Assembly: GCA_959347315.1 (NCBI GenBank)
Contig: OY365810.1
Coordinates: 29,564,924 to 29,628,923, forward strand
Source: Bimastos eiseni
Lineage: Eukaryota > Annelida > Clitellata > Crassiclitellata > Lumbricidae
Reading direction: 5' to 3'
DNA length: 64,000 nucleotides
The position numbers were made by a program, and so were the translations under genes. Under the pieces are notes generated by a model that was not told the origin of the DNA, did not search any database, and saw nothing but the letters and a program-made list of their open reading frames with translations. Of this stretch, positions 12,001 through 24,045 are shown one piece after another; positions within the stretch are counted from its first letter, which is position 1; each line of letters begins with the position of its first letter.

Positions 12001-15000
12001 CTAGTTATTATATCTATTGCTTGTGCATGTACCTAGTTTAGTTTGGATTTTCCTCTTTAGGTGACTTTACGGCTGAAACCCAGGTTAGATGCAAACTGGA
12101 GCGTGAGAAAAGACTTCATGTTGATCCATGGAAGGTCAGAATTCAATCTAAAGGCTTGAACTGTCTATGCATGTATTTTGAATTGTATGTCATGTTATAC
12201 ATTTCTGCTTTTATAGCTTAAGTAACGATTATTGTTTCGAACATCATTGATGCGCATGAAGTCCCACAAACATGTCAATCTATTGTGTATTGTGGGTTTA
12301 GTAAGTCACAGTTCCAGATGTTTAAAATAGGGCATAACCGAGTAGATAATTTCCACCGAGTACCGAATCCGAGTATTTGGGTACACTATTTGCAGGATCC
12401 GGGTACAAACCGAATAGTAGCGGCAACTCTGGCTGGCGAGTACCATTTGCACGTGAAGCTTAAAATTTTTTACTTTTGCCATTTTGCATAATGAAAAATT
12501 ATCAAAACAAATATTTGTGCCAGTAATAACTACTAATTGTTGAATGTTTTAAAAAGATCATTGAATACATTTTTTATATTTTTAATTATTCGTGTGTGTA
12601 ATTTCTGCCGAGGTGAATGTCCAAGGTGATTTCCAATAGTTATGCCCAATAGTTTAAAAGCCAGTCAAGAATGTAAAATAGTGACTTTTGAGATGATACT
12701 CGAAGATGAGGCATCATAGAAATGCTGGTAGTTGGTTCCATTCCTTTGGGGTAACAACGTGGTATGCATGGGAGCCCATTGCAGTTCTGCTTTGAGGCTC
12801 GGCTAACAGATAATTAGGTTGGGTTGTAATCCAGTATGTTGGTGAAGGAGTTTTTTTATATTCTAGTGTTTGTTTAGTTTCGCTGCTCTATACAGTTATA
12901 CAAATTTTACAATACTGATGATGGTATTGCATGTTGTTATGCTTTGCAGAAGAAATACTTTGAGTCATTTTGGGGTGAGAAATTGAAGTAAGTATTAACA
13001 ACGGTTTTACCTCTGTCAAGTTAAAGTTTTGCATTAACTGGTTTGATGGATCATGGATGGATCTCGAGGATGTCTGTACAAGTACATGACTCAAATTGCA
13101 ATGGCAAGATGTTATAATAGTCGTGCTTAGTTTTCCAATCCTTGTTATTGTCAGAGCCATTAATGTTTTGCAGGTTAGTCAGATTTTACTGAATGCACTT
13201 GTAAGTCTCTGCACTAGGGGTTTATCAGTTGACCATGAGTCGCTTGTCGGCGTTACTTGCTGAATGACATGAATGTTGAAATCCTCTGATCTGTGTTTGT
13301 GAATCAATAAAGGAAAATAAATTACAATTAGACAGAGGTAATATAATTCAGTCATTAATGCATGTTCAGTAAAGGTTATGCTATAGTTTAAGAGATAATT
13401 ACTGTGTGGTAAATGTTAGCGTTGTTATTAAATTTCAGGACCTCGACAACAACAACCAGTATGACCGTGTCATCACCTATTTTGGCTACATCGGTCCAGC
13501 CGTCGCTCTCTGAGAAGCGTCCTCTGCTGGCCGATCTGCTCACGAAAGTGGTGTCGTCTCCACATTCCACGGCTGCGATCAGCTTGAGCAGCCAGCAAGT
13601 CAGAGAGCAACTCACGCTTATGCTGAACAACAAATCTCTACACCCGCTGAAGGCTTTTGGCAAAGGGGGTGTCGTTGCCTCGGCAACGGTTGCCACTGCA
13701 GTTGCGGCATCAGCTACTGTTCTGCCAAATCGGACCTTTCAGCAATCGGATAGCGTTTTGCGCTGCAAGACTTCAGTAAATCCTCGACCTGGTCTAGTGC
13801 AAATTTGTCTTGCAAAGAATTGTGTAACGTCTGCAAGCAGCCAAATGCCAAACAGTGTGGTTAAACCAACCATGGGAGGACCAGCCATTCTCGGTAAACG
13901 TACATTGAACAGTGAAGAGAGGAGCCACAGTCGACCGGCAGCAAAAAAGTCTTTGATTGCGTGTAAAGATCTTTTATCAAGGCCACTGGACGGCAGTTAT
14001 AGTGCCAAATCTGACAGCAGCTGCAATCCAAAGTCTGAGAGTGCTGCCAGTCTCATGCCAGTTCTAGCAAGTGCCTTGCTGACGAATGACAGTGTCAGCA
14101 GCACAGCTTCATTATCTTCCTGCATTCCAACAGTCGTTCTAATGCCAAAGCCAGGGATAGCCAGTCAAGGGCTGACATCGTCAAAGAATCAGGTGCTCGG
14201 TCTCGGCAGCATTTTGCAATCAGACTCTCTAAAATCCACTGTTCAAAAAGAAATGAACGTAAGTGTGTCAGCACCTTCCAAGGGTGCAGCCTCTGTGCGC
14301 GAAGAACTCGCAGGTAAATTTGAGGCGCAATCCAACCGCATAAAAAAGAACCTGTTCACATCAGAAGATTCAAGTCCAAAACATCAAGAAAACTTTCACG
14401 AGCACATTGAGAAACTGTCTGTGCTCGTGTCCGAGAGGGACCGTGGTGAGCAAGGAAAGGCTGCATTGGGCAGTCAAGTCATTCTGCCAACTGGTTCACT
14501 GTCTGCTTCGAACTCGATGTTGTCGTCATCGTTGCTTAATTCTTTAATCATGTCCAACGCTTCGTTTCTGTCCGTGCCGCCTGGTCCAAACAGAATCAAC
14601 AACTTTGTGATGGCACCTTCTTTTCTCCAGCAGTCGCAGCGCCTCGCCGTTCCATCAGTATGTCGCGATGCCTTTCAGGTTCAGGACACATCTGTAAATG
14701 CGGCATCTGCTGCACCCAAATGTGTCCTTCCGTTCTTTGCATCGCAGGGGGAAACTGTTTACCTTGTTCAGCAGCAGCAGCAGCAGGTTTCCTCGTCGCT
14801 TGCTGTGGCAAAACCTCTGCCTCCATCCATTGCTTTTCCAAATCAGACTCCACTGATTCTGGTGCTTGGAAATCCATCTCTGCCAGGCATGGCACTTGCC
14901 AGCAGCCAGATACCACAGGCATCACTTGCTGCAGGTGGTCCAAAATTAGCAATAAATACTCAACCACTGGAACTCGCATTTGGTAACCAGAGTGGATCTA

Positions 15001-16517
15001 CTGCCCCAATGATCGTAAAGCAAGCGTCGCAGACGATGATTCCCTCTCAGACGTTATTAGTTGGTAATAAATCGGTTAATCATGCATTTCAAACATTTGC
15101 ATTTGCTAGTCAGGCCCCACAGAGCTTTACGGTTTCAAGTCAGGCAGCTAAGACGCTTGTGGTCGGTAGCACGCCACCGGCCGTCACATTCTCTAATCGG
15201 ACATCACTGAACTGTGGTGGCAACACGGAAGCTCGTACATTCACGGTTTTGAATCATGGTTTTCGAAAGTTGGAATCTGTTAGCCCTACGGGTATGGCCG
15301 AAACTGCAGTTCCAAGACAGCCGACTGCGACGAACGTTGGACTGTCCGCGCGGTCCTTGTTTATTGGTAACCAACCTAGTGAGAGATTTGTTTTAGCCAA
15401 CTTGTCGGCTAATCAGACTTCTCACGTGCTGAATGTGAACACACATTTGAAAGACAATGCTGGTGTTACTTCTTTAGCAGCTTATAATCATCCACCTTTG
15501 GACAATCAGGCAGTCGCTAACCAGCTTCCGCAGTTACTGGTCGCCATCTCTGGAGCCAGTCCGCAGATACTGTGTGCTGCTAAGAACTCCGTTGGCACAA
15601 TGCCAGTTCTCGGTCAACTGTCGTTCAAAGCAGCTGCCACGCCGCCAAAGATTGGTCCAGGATCCATCTGCATGGTACGGCGACCATCACCTGCTGAAAA
15701 TTTGCAAGCATCACCTGTGCCATCAATAAGATGCTGTAACATTTTGCAATCTCCAGGTGGAGTTCAGTCGGCATCTACTCCGATGATCCTTCTCCAAGCT
15801 CCTCCGTCAAAGACCACAGCACCGCCATCTGAGACCTTGGTGAATCTGTCCATCCCCTCACCAGTCTCTTCATATTCCTCCGCACCTAGATCGAGTCTAA
15901 GCACGACGCCATCTCAGCAGCACCCACTCATGTTTCAAGTGTTACCAGAAAATAACATTCACACCATGGATCCGCAAAATCCACAGAGGATAATAGTGAA
16001 CACTATACCACTGAATGGTGGTCTGGAACTGAAAATGCAGCCTCACTGCAGCGAACAGACGAATGTCGACTTCCTACGCTCGTGCTGCGTTGCGCCCTCT
16101 GTTACCCAATCGATCTGTACCCGGACGTTCGAGAACCAGGTCCTTGGCAAGAGCGCTCGCCTGCTGAACGGAAGCAAGGTGAAGACCATAACGATCAAGA
16201 AGCTGACCCCTCCGGTTGGCCATGCTGCATCCAGTACCGTAACTGGCCAGAGTAGCTCATTGATAAAGACCCTGCTTACAAGTCGGGAGCCGGAGCAGGT
16301 TCTGTTCCTGTCGCCAGAGAACCATGACATCTTGAACTCAGTGTTTCGTGTCGGACAGAATGCCTGCGTCGTCCGTGATTCCGCAAGGGAGATGCGACGG
16401 GACGGCGGCGCAGGTCTCGAGATCTGTAAGAGCTGCGGTTCAGTGATTGACCGAAGCAGTAGCGCCGATGCGTGGAGTTCTGTTGGGGTCTGCTTGGCTT
16501 GTCATTCGTCAGTCTAG
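9050..16517 (+). CDS. Additional sex combs-like (ASXL) Polycomb protein
   Basis: Nuclear scaffold that activates the BAP1/Calypso deubiquitinase for H2A ubiquitin removal (PR-DUB). Exons: 9050-9124, 9615-9698, 10377-10486, 10860-10933, 12061-12134, 12950-12987, 13439-16517; all phases fit and the spliced length is 3534 nt (1177 aa). Exons 2-6 encode the DEUBAD/ASXH domain: LAKTNIK, LLQLLPTCDRLLGPD, AMNNEFFAK, WKERLADG, DFTAETQVR and KKYFESFWGEK parallel the ASXL sequence block by block. The 1026-aa last exon is Ser/Ala/Pro/Gln-rich, with one LxxLL motif (LADLL) near its start and a QQQQQQ run. The C-terminus has ICKSCG...VCLAC, aligned with the ASXL C-terminal PHD finger, but the middle CHDDC ligands are absent. 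No N-terminal HARE-HTH was seen upstream; as first exons may be missing, ATG 9050 is provisional. The exon 3 donor (GAG/gttttt) is weak. Confidence 0.9.
10724..10780. repeat. (ATTAC)n-like microsatellite
   Basis: Degenerate TTACA/ATTAC tandem in ASXL intron 3, just upstream of the exon at 10860. Confidence 0.75.
11060..11215 (+). mobile_element. CR1/L2-like LINE 3'-end fragment
   Basis: Frame reads DTFKTKLKVFLFSKAC, the usual C-terminal tail of CR1/L2-type reverse transcriptases, then ACGCCTTATAAAT and an ATT-rich tail. Located in ASXL intron 4. The rest of the element is missing. Confidence 0.5.
12328..12651 (+). mobile_element. hAT-type miniature element, family B, copy 1
   Basis: A 324-bp element in ASXL intron 5. 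It starts TAGGGCATAACCG and ends GTTATGCCCAATA, and is flanked by a perfect 8-bp duplication GTTTAAAA (12320-12327 and 12652-12659). A second copy, inverted, lies at 35463-35877. No protein is encoded; the open frame over its left half is a by-product. Confidence 0.88.
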
Positions 16518-19149
16518 TCCACTCGTGCGTGAACTGTTGCATATCTATTTATTTACATTTTTACACTCATCTGACGCTGTTTTGGACATGATGAATGGCT
16601 ATGCCTACATCTCAGAGATTGTGTGGATCGGGTATTAAGGTTAGAGGTTGTGGATCTTAACTCGATCCACGGCAGTGATTACGATCTGTAAGATCAGCAA
16701 TGTTAAGGCTACACCAGGAATTCTCAGGAAGTGGGCAGAAGAGCATGACAAGAACCGATTACTGTTAGACTTCTTCTTTGGCACTCGCACAGTTGATGTC
16801 GATTGAAGTGTGCACAAGATTCATACTGGAGTACACACACTCCATGCAGTAGGTTAATTACTCTTTGCCCTTGTCACCTATCTTATTCTCTGTTACCTAG
16901 CTCTCATCTTTCTTCCTCTTCTGCTACTTATTATTATATCTAATCTCTGATTGTGCGTGGCCATTAGTTCACATTGACACCGTTCAAAGTTTTTCAAATA
17001 TTTCTTTCTTTTACAACATGATAAACCAGTATTAAACTCAACTCAGTCTGTTATACATTGTGAGCACAGTTCACTATATATTGTACACGTTCAAATCGAC
17101 TTCATGAGCAGCTTGGTTTTTTCAACCACACATGCAGTACATAAGCCAGATAGGCCAACTAATTAACTATGCAAGGCAAGACTGCCAAATACCTGTTTAG
17201 TTCAGCGCATACTCTGCCACATTTATACATACATGTTATACATATATATGTAATTATATATATATATATATATATATGTATGCGGTCACAGAAAACACGT
17301 TCACAGCTCTTTTACAAAAAGCTTTCTAAATGGGTGCAGGTGAATGTTTATGACTGCAATGTCTGCTTCATATCTTGCAGATGCTATCTGACCAAATGTA
17401 CCAATGCACACATTTCTTTCTTGGTTTGTGCAATTTTCTAGATGCTTCTGGTGTAAGTTATGCGCAGATTATGCATGATCAACTGGCGAACGCATAATGT
17501 TGAATGAGCAGTGTATCAAGAACTCTGTTTGGTTTAGAGTAAAGGACTCTGAGATAAGTTCATGATTTAATGGTTCTGTAAAACATACGCTATAGTCTTG
17601 CGATCAATGTGCCAGACTGTTGGCGGTGAGGTATGGGGTTCAAAACTCAGACGAACCGGAATAATATTGTAACATATCTGTTTCACTCGTACCTTTTAGC
17701 TGATTTAAAGAATATGTTGCCAGTACAGAAATTGAAAGTTGTTTCTTAAAACGTTGAAATTGAAGGTGTCTGCTGTGGCTAGACACTTGTTCGAAAATAC
17801 GTAGCCAACATTTGATTCCACATTATTTTATATTACATTGCTTGTAGGCAGGAGAGTTTTGGTAGTTTGAATACTTAACGCTTTCAAAATGAGCTGCATT
17901 GACTTCCCAGTGACTGTTAGTACACTAACGTCATTGAAGTATTAAGCCACAGAATTGGGCTGAAAGTTGGCTGTGAAGACATTTCACTGTAACATCACCT
18001 ACTGTTGCTATAGGTTTTGTGTTGTACCAGGAGTTGAATTGCCAAAATGCTAAATAAATTTAGTGTGTAAAATGAAGTAGGCATATTTATATGTAAGTAT
18101 TATGAGGAGGAGGATTAGATTTTCAGTCACCCATGGTGAAAGAGACCAGTGCTGCTACTTTAGCATATTAAACAAAGCAATTGATCTTCATATGATTGAC
18201 TTCTTGATTTGGTCATCTAGAATAGGCAATTCCATTAAGTGATGTACACAATGACTGTTGTTTCATGGAGTTTCAATTCTGAAGTTCACTGGGTTAGATA
18301 AGATGGCATAGGCCTACACATAAGATGTAAGACACTTGTGTTGAAGACAAGCCATTGGGCCATGGGTTGACTGTTGTCACCACTCCATTGTCGACTGACT
18401 ATTGGAAATATTTGATAGAGAGTGTGCCTTGGCACTTGCTATTGATTTTAAAGGCAGAAACGTTTGTTCTTGCTGTCCGAAAAGTGACATGAGTGTCTGA
18501 TGAGGTTTATTTGTAGACCTAAATGTGCTGCTGGAGTAGACATGATGCATAGTGCATACCATGTGACATAGATGAAATATTGCTAACACTGAATGACGTT
18601 CACTTACGATCATGTTTGAGCATTCTAGCTACCATTATAAGCTTTTAATGGGACCTGTCAAGGGAGAATGAATCGCTCATGGGCAGCATATTCCCAAATC
18701 CCAAAACGTAGAGTTGTTCATAAATATGAAAATTATTCTTTGCTTAAATAGAAGTTGGATTGATTAAAATAATTTTTGCTTAAGTATTAGTTGCATTGAT
18801 GAAAATTATTCTTTGCTTAAATAGAAGTTGTTACTGACTTAACAAAATAGTTTTTTATATTAATGAACTGCTGTACATTTTGGGATTTGGGTAACTGCAT
18901 ATGGGCAGAGAGCAAAGCTGATTCTGTTCCAGCGTTAGACGTTTCCTTCAACAGTGTTTACCCGTATACTCATCATCGCGACTGATGTCTTAATCATGAC
19001 ATGTATTACAGTGATTCTGTAGAAGTTCTTGGATTAGTAAGATTGTTATAGTTGGATCGGATGACAATGGAGAAACAAGCCGTTAATTGTGTAGACTTAA
19101 TAGACGGACTAATTTTAGTAGAATTTCAGAATTCTACGTCAAACCACTG
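16518..19149. other. ASXL 3' flank and intergenic DNA, no gene seen
   Basis: Contains an (AT)n run at about 17237-17278, a decayed tRNA-like box-B phrase (GGGGTTCAAAACTC near 17636) that may be a SINE relic, and three close copies of a phrase around GAAAATTATTCTTTGCTTAA (18726-18835). No domain is recognisable in its short open frames. Confidence 0.55.
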
Positions 19150-19700
19150 TATTCAGGATTAGGGTTGGTACAGAAACGGTCCAAGGCTGCAGGAATCAGC
19201 CTTTGTCTAAGCTTAACTTTCAAATTACCGGCTGGATGGTCAAGCACCCATATTCTTCTTGGTGGTTTTTCTAAATGTTGCCGCTATATGCATGATGTAT
19301 GCACTGGCTTCCTGTTTCCTAGCACATTGAATTTTTTATCTCGCTCTGGGTCTGACGCGACGGTGCCTGTTAGGGAGTGCCCAAACCTACTTGCTGGAGT
19401 TTTGTTGCCCACTTCGGGCTTGGCTGCCCGCAGAAATCTGTGATGTGCGTCTCGAGGTGAATTTGTAGTTCCCTTTGCATGCGCTTCAGAGATGTCGTGC
19501 CTTTTCAGTGGTTGGGCTGACCACGTTGAATAACCTTCCTTCAGATGCGCGTTTTCCTTTTGCTAGAGACTGCATGCACCTTTTGCATGCATCTTAAAAC
19601 TGTTCTTTATCACCAGAGTGGAATTGGGAGTGCCTCTGAATAGGTTGTCTTGTAGGGGCACAGTAAATATCCTCTGAATAAATAAAGTTGGAAATAAAGC
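19150..19700 (+). mobile_element. decayed CR1/L2-like LINE, 3' end
   Basis: Broken frames echo the reverse-transcriptase C-terminus: a stretch around 19526-19548 reads like the conserved W-N-x-LP motif, and about 19578-19610 resembles the 'FK..LK..LF' tail. The 3' end reads GGGAGTGCCTCTGAATAGG, a signature shared with LINE ends at 45568 (+), 53090 (-) and others. Many stops, so inactive. Confidence 0.6.
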
Positions 19701-20526
19701 TGCTAATAGGCTACATATGTAGGAAATTATTTACAAATTCAGTTGTACTTGTGTTCTTGTATTGCATTCTTTTTATAATTAAGTATATTGTTGGATGGAA
19801 TTGATAGTAAATCAATTGTTCTTACATGTAGTTACTTTATATAAGTACTTTTCTGCAAATGGTTATTGTTTCTAGGTTGTTTAATTTAATCGACCTCTTA
19901 AGAGTAACGTAATTTGGTTTTGCAATCGTATTCAATTTGATTGTGATGTGATGCATGTTTCGCTTCTGGTTCCTAAAGCCGTGACTTTGTCAAAGCTAAG
20001 CAGATTAAATCTTTCTTAAATATACCGTTTGCTCTTGCACAGTGTACCTTCAATTCTTCACTTGTTTTGCAGTTGACTTGGGCTTGAAATGCAGAGGCAG
20101 ACATAGTTTGTAAATGGATTTTTAGGTTCATCAACTTACTAAATGTCTGTTCTTAATAAAAATCCTCCATTGACTTATACAGATATACTTTTACAGATAC
20201 TTTCCTGAGTGACAGACTCTCCATTGGATTATTCTCAGCTGGCTAATGGTGTGATATAGAGCTGGACACTTTCTAATAATGTAACAGAATATCATAGTGT
20301 GAATGAGTCGTGTTAGTGATGGCTTACAGTCATGATTTGTGCCAAACTCTCCCAGCATTTGTAAGGCAGTTGTGTATCAATGTAACTGGTTCTGCCAAGA
20401 CTCGTGTTCAGCAGAAACATGAATGTTAAAAAAACAGTTTAAAATGACAAAAACACTTATTGTTTAATAAGAAAACTAGATATAGTAGCAGTCAGCTACA
20501 AGAACAGTTTAATCAGAACAAATTTG
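19701..20526. other. intergenic, nothing recognised
   Basis: AT-rich single-copy-looking DNA with no convincing open frame, RNA gene or repeat boundary. Confidence 0.5.
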
Positions 20527-20531
20527 TATGT

Positions 20532-20686
20532 CAGGGTGCAATTTGCGGTTGGAACTAGTGGGGCCAGTTGAGCGGTGGGTTTCTGTGGAGAAGGGAACCC
20601 TTTCATTGGTAAATGAGAAACCCAGGCTGGGATGTGGGATGTCAATCAATGAGCTGAAAGTTTTCTCTTCGGCCAATTGCACCCTG
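20532..20686. mobile_element. 155-bp MITE with ~16-bp terminal inverted repeats
   Basis: Left end CAGGGTGCAATTTGCGG and right end GGCCAATTGCACCCTG are imperfect inverted repeats. The CAGGG terminus is of hAT style. No clean 8-bp duplication could be read, so the exact boundaries and superfamily are less sure than for the other hAT-type elements here. Confidence 0.6.
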
Positions 20687-21155
20687 ATATGTTTTTACGT
20701 CAGACACAATCAAATTATACAACATTGTTCTGTAATGATAATGTCAACTACAGAACGCCTACATACTAACTCTGACGCCTAGTAATCCAATGCTTGAAAA
20801 AGCTAAGCTAATATTTATTGCACTCTTCGGCCTGCCGTTCAGTTCCACATAAATACACATATAATAGAGACTCAGAGTAGAAAATCTCTTAGTCTAAACA
20901 TGACCACAATGTACATCAATGACTAGAATCACTCGTCCGCTTATAAATAAATTAAGTAGCGTCTTTATGTAAAACACGAAACTTTCTGTTAGGTCTATAA
21001 TGTTTTCTCCAAAAGTGCCTTTTTGAAAGCATTGTTGGCCCTGGGCAAAACAATGCAGGCGGTGATGATGATGATGCCCGAGACAACAATACAGAAAATA
21101 AGATGAGGACGACATTATGACAAGAACAAACAGTCTATCGATTATTTACCTTACG

Positions 21156-22007
21156 TCATCGATGACGCAACACGCTATCTGTCGTCATTGCAACGTTGTT
21201 TGTCGGACTGAATGTCTTCGTTTCGACGACGACACGTGATCTCGTGCAGTAGCGCGGCAGAGACTGACTGACGTATCGCTTGAGTGTATAGGGCAACGGA
21301 AGGGAGGCCAATTCCTTCTTACTGTGTAGTAGGGCGGCGATGACTGCTCGGCATCTGTCCTGGAGGCTGCTGAAACTGCGAGCAGCCGATGTCAGGGTCA
21401 TCTGAGTCTTGGCTGCGGTCGAGCATACGGCCGGATACAGCGCCGGAACGTGGCCCTGATCGAGTCCAGTGAAGGCAACGCCGAGACAGCGTCCGTCCTT
21501 AAAGTAGGTGAGCGTGCCGCAGTTGCGGTCGAGCAGTAGACCCACAGTGGTGGACTCGTTTTCCGGGAATGGGTTCGTGTAAGGCCGTGCCTTTCCGCCG
21601 TGCCAGAGAGTGCCCTTGTGGGACAGGGCCCAGCTGTGTTCGTCTTCGCCCAACAGGTTCACGAATGCGTCGACGTGGAGCCTGGCCGCCGTCGTGGCCA
21701 CTCCTAGCATCATGCTGGTCCCGAAGAGTCGACTGCTGATCCTGATCTGCCAGCAGTGGACCCCGCGGATCATGGGACGCGTGCCTCGCACCCCGGATGC
21801 CCCGTTACTCCAGGTGGGGTGAAAGACAACCGTCTCCCCCTTCTCTCCTCCCACCCACACTTCCGGAGATTTGTCGAGGGCGTTCCACGACCATCCTTCA
21901 ACGCATCCGTTCTTCAGTGGACACCCTCCTCGCCACAACACCATCCGTTGCTCTACTGTTGTCACACGGCTGTTGTCTTCGTCGTTGTCGCCTTCCTCGA
22001 TTCTCAT
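21156..22007 (-). CDS. SPRY domain-containing SOCS box protein, SPSB3-like
   Basis: Substrate-recognition adaptor expected to link targets to Elongin B/C and Cullin-5 ubiquitin ligase. The 283-aa intact frame is uninterrupted by introns. An in-frame TAG lies three codons upstream of ATG 22007, which supports this start unless an upstream exon is spliced in. The SPRY/B30.2 domain covers about residues 39-208, with WSWNALDKSP, SGVRGTRP, HCWQIRI, LLGEDEHSWALSHKG, LLLDRNCGTLTYFKDGRCLG and YPAVCSTAA in the family order. The C-terminal SOCS box (about 216-255) includes LASLPLPYTLKRYV, matching the SPSB3 LEGLPLPPGLKQVL segment with its Cul5-box-like LPLP. SPSB3 itself rather than SPSB1/2/4 is favoured by CSTAA and by the LPLP spacing. 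It is shorter than human SPSB3 mainly at both ends. Its 5' flank carries a long CAGA microsatellite. Confidence 0.9.
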   Translation of the reverse strand: MRIEEGDNDEDNSRVTTVEQRMVLWRGGCPLKNGCVEGWSWNALDKSPEVWVGGEKGETVVFHPTWSNGASGVRGTRPMIRGVHCWQIRISSRLFGTSMMLGVATTAARLHVDAFVNLLGEDEHSWALSHKGTLWHGGKARPYTNPFPENESTTVGLLLDRNCGTLTYFKDGRCLGVAFTGLDQGHVPALYPAVCSTAAKTQMTLTSAARSFSSLQDRCRAVIAALLHSKKELASLPLPYTLKRYVSQSLPRYCTRSRVVVETKTFSPTNNVAMTTDSVLRHR

Positions 22008-22379
22008 GGTGCCCTATGCATGACTGCTGCGTCTGGCGTCTCTTTGACGGCAATGGCACCAACCGCAGAGGATATCTCGACGCTTCACTGGCGATCGGTT
22101 GGTCGTTTAAAGAGACGACCGGGACACGTGACTTTAAACCCCATGCGAAACAAAGGTTTTGTTTAAATCTCTGGCTGACTGCGGTGGTAGCCTCGTAGGC
22201 CTTCGGGTCACGGCGACAGGCATGCGAGACAAAGCCTGCGCTCAGAAGTCTAGGCGGATGGGAAGAGCTGACGATCGAGGGAGGGAAGGAAGGGGTGGGT
22301 GTTAGCGTAAACTGAAATGCTCGATGGGAGGAGGTGACAACGAAGAGAACGAGCAGGGGAATACGATAAGAGCGAGGAT

Positions 22380-22556
<177 letters not shown>

Positions 22557-23727
22557 CACTAGTCCTATAGGATTGATGAAGACGCATGGGATTTGAGGGT
22601 ACAGAAGGAGAACGATATTTAAAATATGGGAGAAGGAGGACGGACTATTGAAAGGACGAGCAATAGTATGCCGAGGAGCAGGAAGAGGAATAGATTGTAT
22701 TGTATTTTCGTTTGTTGTAAAAGGAATGTCGCAGGAAGTGGACAGAGAGAAATATCAGGCACAGGAAGACGAAGTAGGTGGAGGAGGAAGGACAGGAGAA
22801 GGAGCGAATTGGGAAAGGAGAGAAAGAAGGAGACTGCGTGCTCTGAGAGCAGGCGATGCCTTGCTGGCCATGAACAAAGGTCCTCAATGCACGTGTTAAC
22901 GGTTTCTGCCATTCTTCCAATCACCCACGTGACCTCAGCAGTCGACGCGACAAAGGGCTGCGAATGCAGCAGTCCACGACCACAGACTCAGAGCAGCAGC
23001 AGCAACAGCAACAGCAGCACTTGATGGCAGCCAGCAATTGCTTTCCTTGGCCTTCGATCAGCAGCAGATGCGCTCATCGGCTCCTATAGGCCTATCGACG
23101 CTCGCCTCATCGGTTGGTTCATCGGAAGATGTCGACACGGGTGAAGGCACAAAGGCACCGGTTATGGTTAGGATACTGCACGTGCTAGTATTATGCCTAG
23201 TACTGCCAAATTGCTAATAATTAATCGCTAGACCAACTACGACAGCGCAGCAACGCAAAGCAAATTCAATGGCACAAATTCAGTCGCATCGATGCTCTAA
23301 AGCCTAAATAAATAAATAATAGGCCTACGTTTATTAATAGCTCGACAGTTTCAAAAGTAATCTTTAAAAAAACTAATCCGGTGCCAACATAGAAGTCTTG
23401 TCATTAATCAAGTCATGCGGAGAGACCATTTCCGTACCGTGGGAACGTACAGGACCAAGTTGTTATATTTGTAAATCACATGTTTTATTCAGCATGACCT
23501 CGACCCCATTCGCTTTTCACCGCTCTACGTTTGAATGCGTGCAATGCTTTTTTAGGTTCCACCGTTCAAGTGTATATGGTCCTTAGACCGTGATAAGCTG
23601 ATATCAGGTGCTTAGTTATCAACAACTATCACATCACCAAAATGTTAGTGCTAATGCCCACTGCACTCGTTCGCATCTAAATTTTGCAAGGTTTTTAAAG
23701 AACGAGCTTATAGTCAGGCATCAGTTC
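22557..23727. other. SPSB3 upstream / intergenic DNA
   Basis: Purine-rich on the + strand at 22620-22860 (A/G-rich, giving Arg-rich artificial frames), then a (CAG)n/(CAA)n-rich patch at about 22990-23020. A promoter for SPSB3 probably lies here. No gene is supported. Confidence 0.5.
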
Positions 23728-24037
23728 CAGAGGTGTAAAAATACAAGATTTAAAAAAAAATAAAAATTGGTTTTTTGGTTTTATTTGGTTTTTAGATTTC
23801 CGTTGGATCTTGTCACAACAGTTTTATTATAAAAAGCACCAAACAGCATGAAAAAGAGCTCCGACTTGTTTACGTAATTAATTTAGCTTGATTTCCGACT
23901 GAATAACACACAATTAGTAATATAATAGTAATAATAGTAAAAAAATTTAATTAAAAAAATGCCATTTTTGTTCTTTTGGGTTTTTTGTAAAAAACAAAAA
24001 CTAAATAAGCAAAAAAACCAACATGTTTGCAACCCTG
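23728..24037 (-). mobile_element. hAT-type miniature element, family A, copy 2
   Basis: A 310-bp element, inverted relative to copy 1 at 7509-7865. On the + strand it starts CAGAGGTGTAAAAA and ends TTGCAACCCTG. A perfect 8-bp duplication ATCAGTTC flanks it (23720-23727 and 24038-24045). The core around TCCGACTTGTTTACGTAATT is shared with copy 1, while the outer interior has diverged into A/T runs. Confidence 0.9.
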
Positions 24038-24045
24038 ATCAGTTC

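Noticed and set aside
14596..14986. Opposite-strand and alternate-frame frames inside ASXL exon 7
   Set aside because: Shadows of the 1034-codon ASXL frame, which alone joins the upstream exons in phase.
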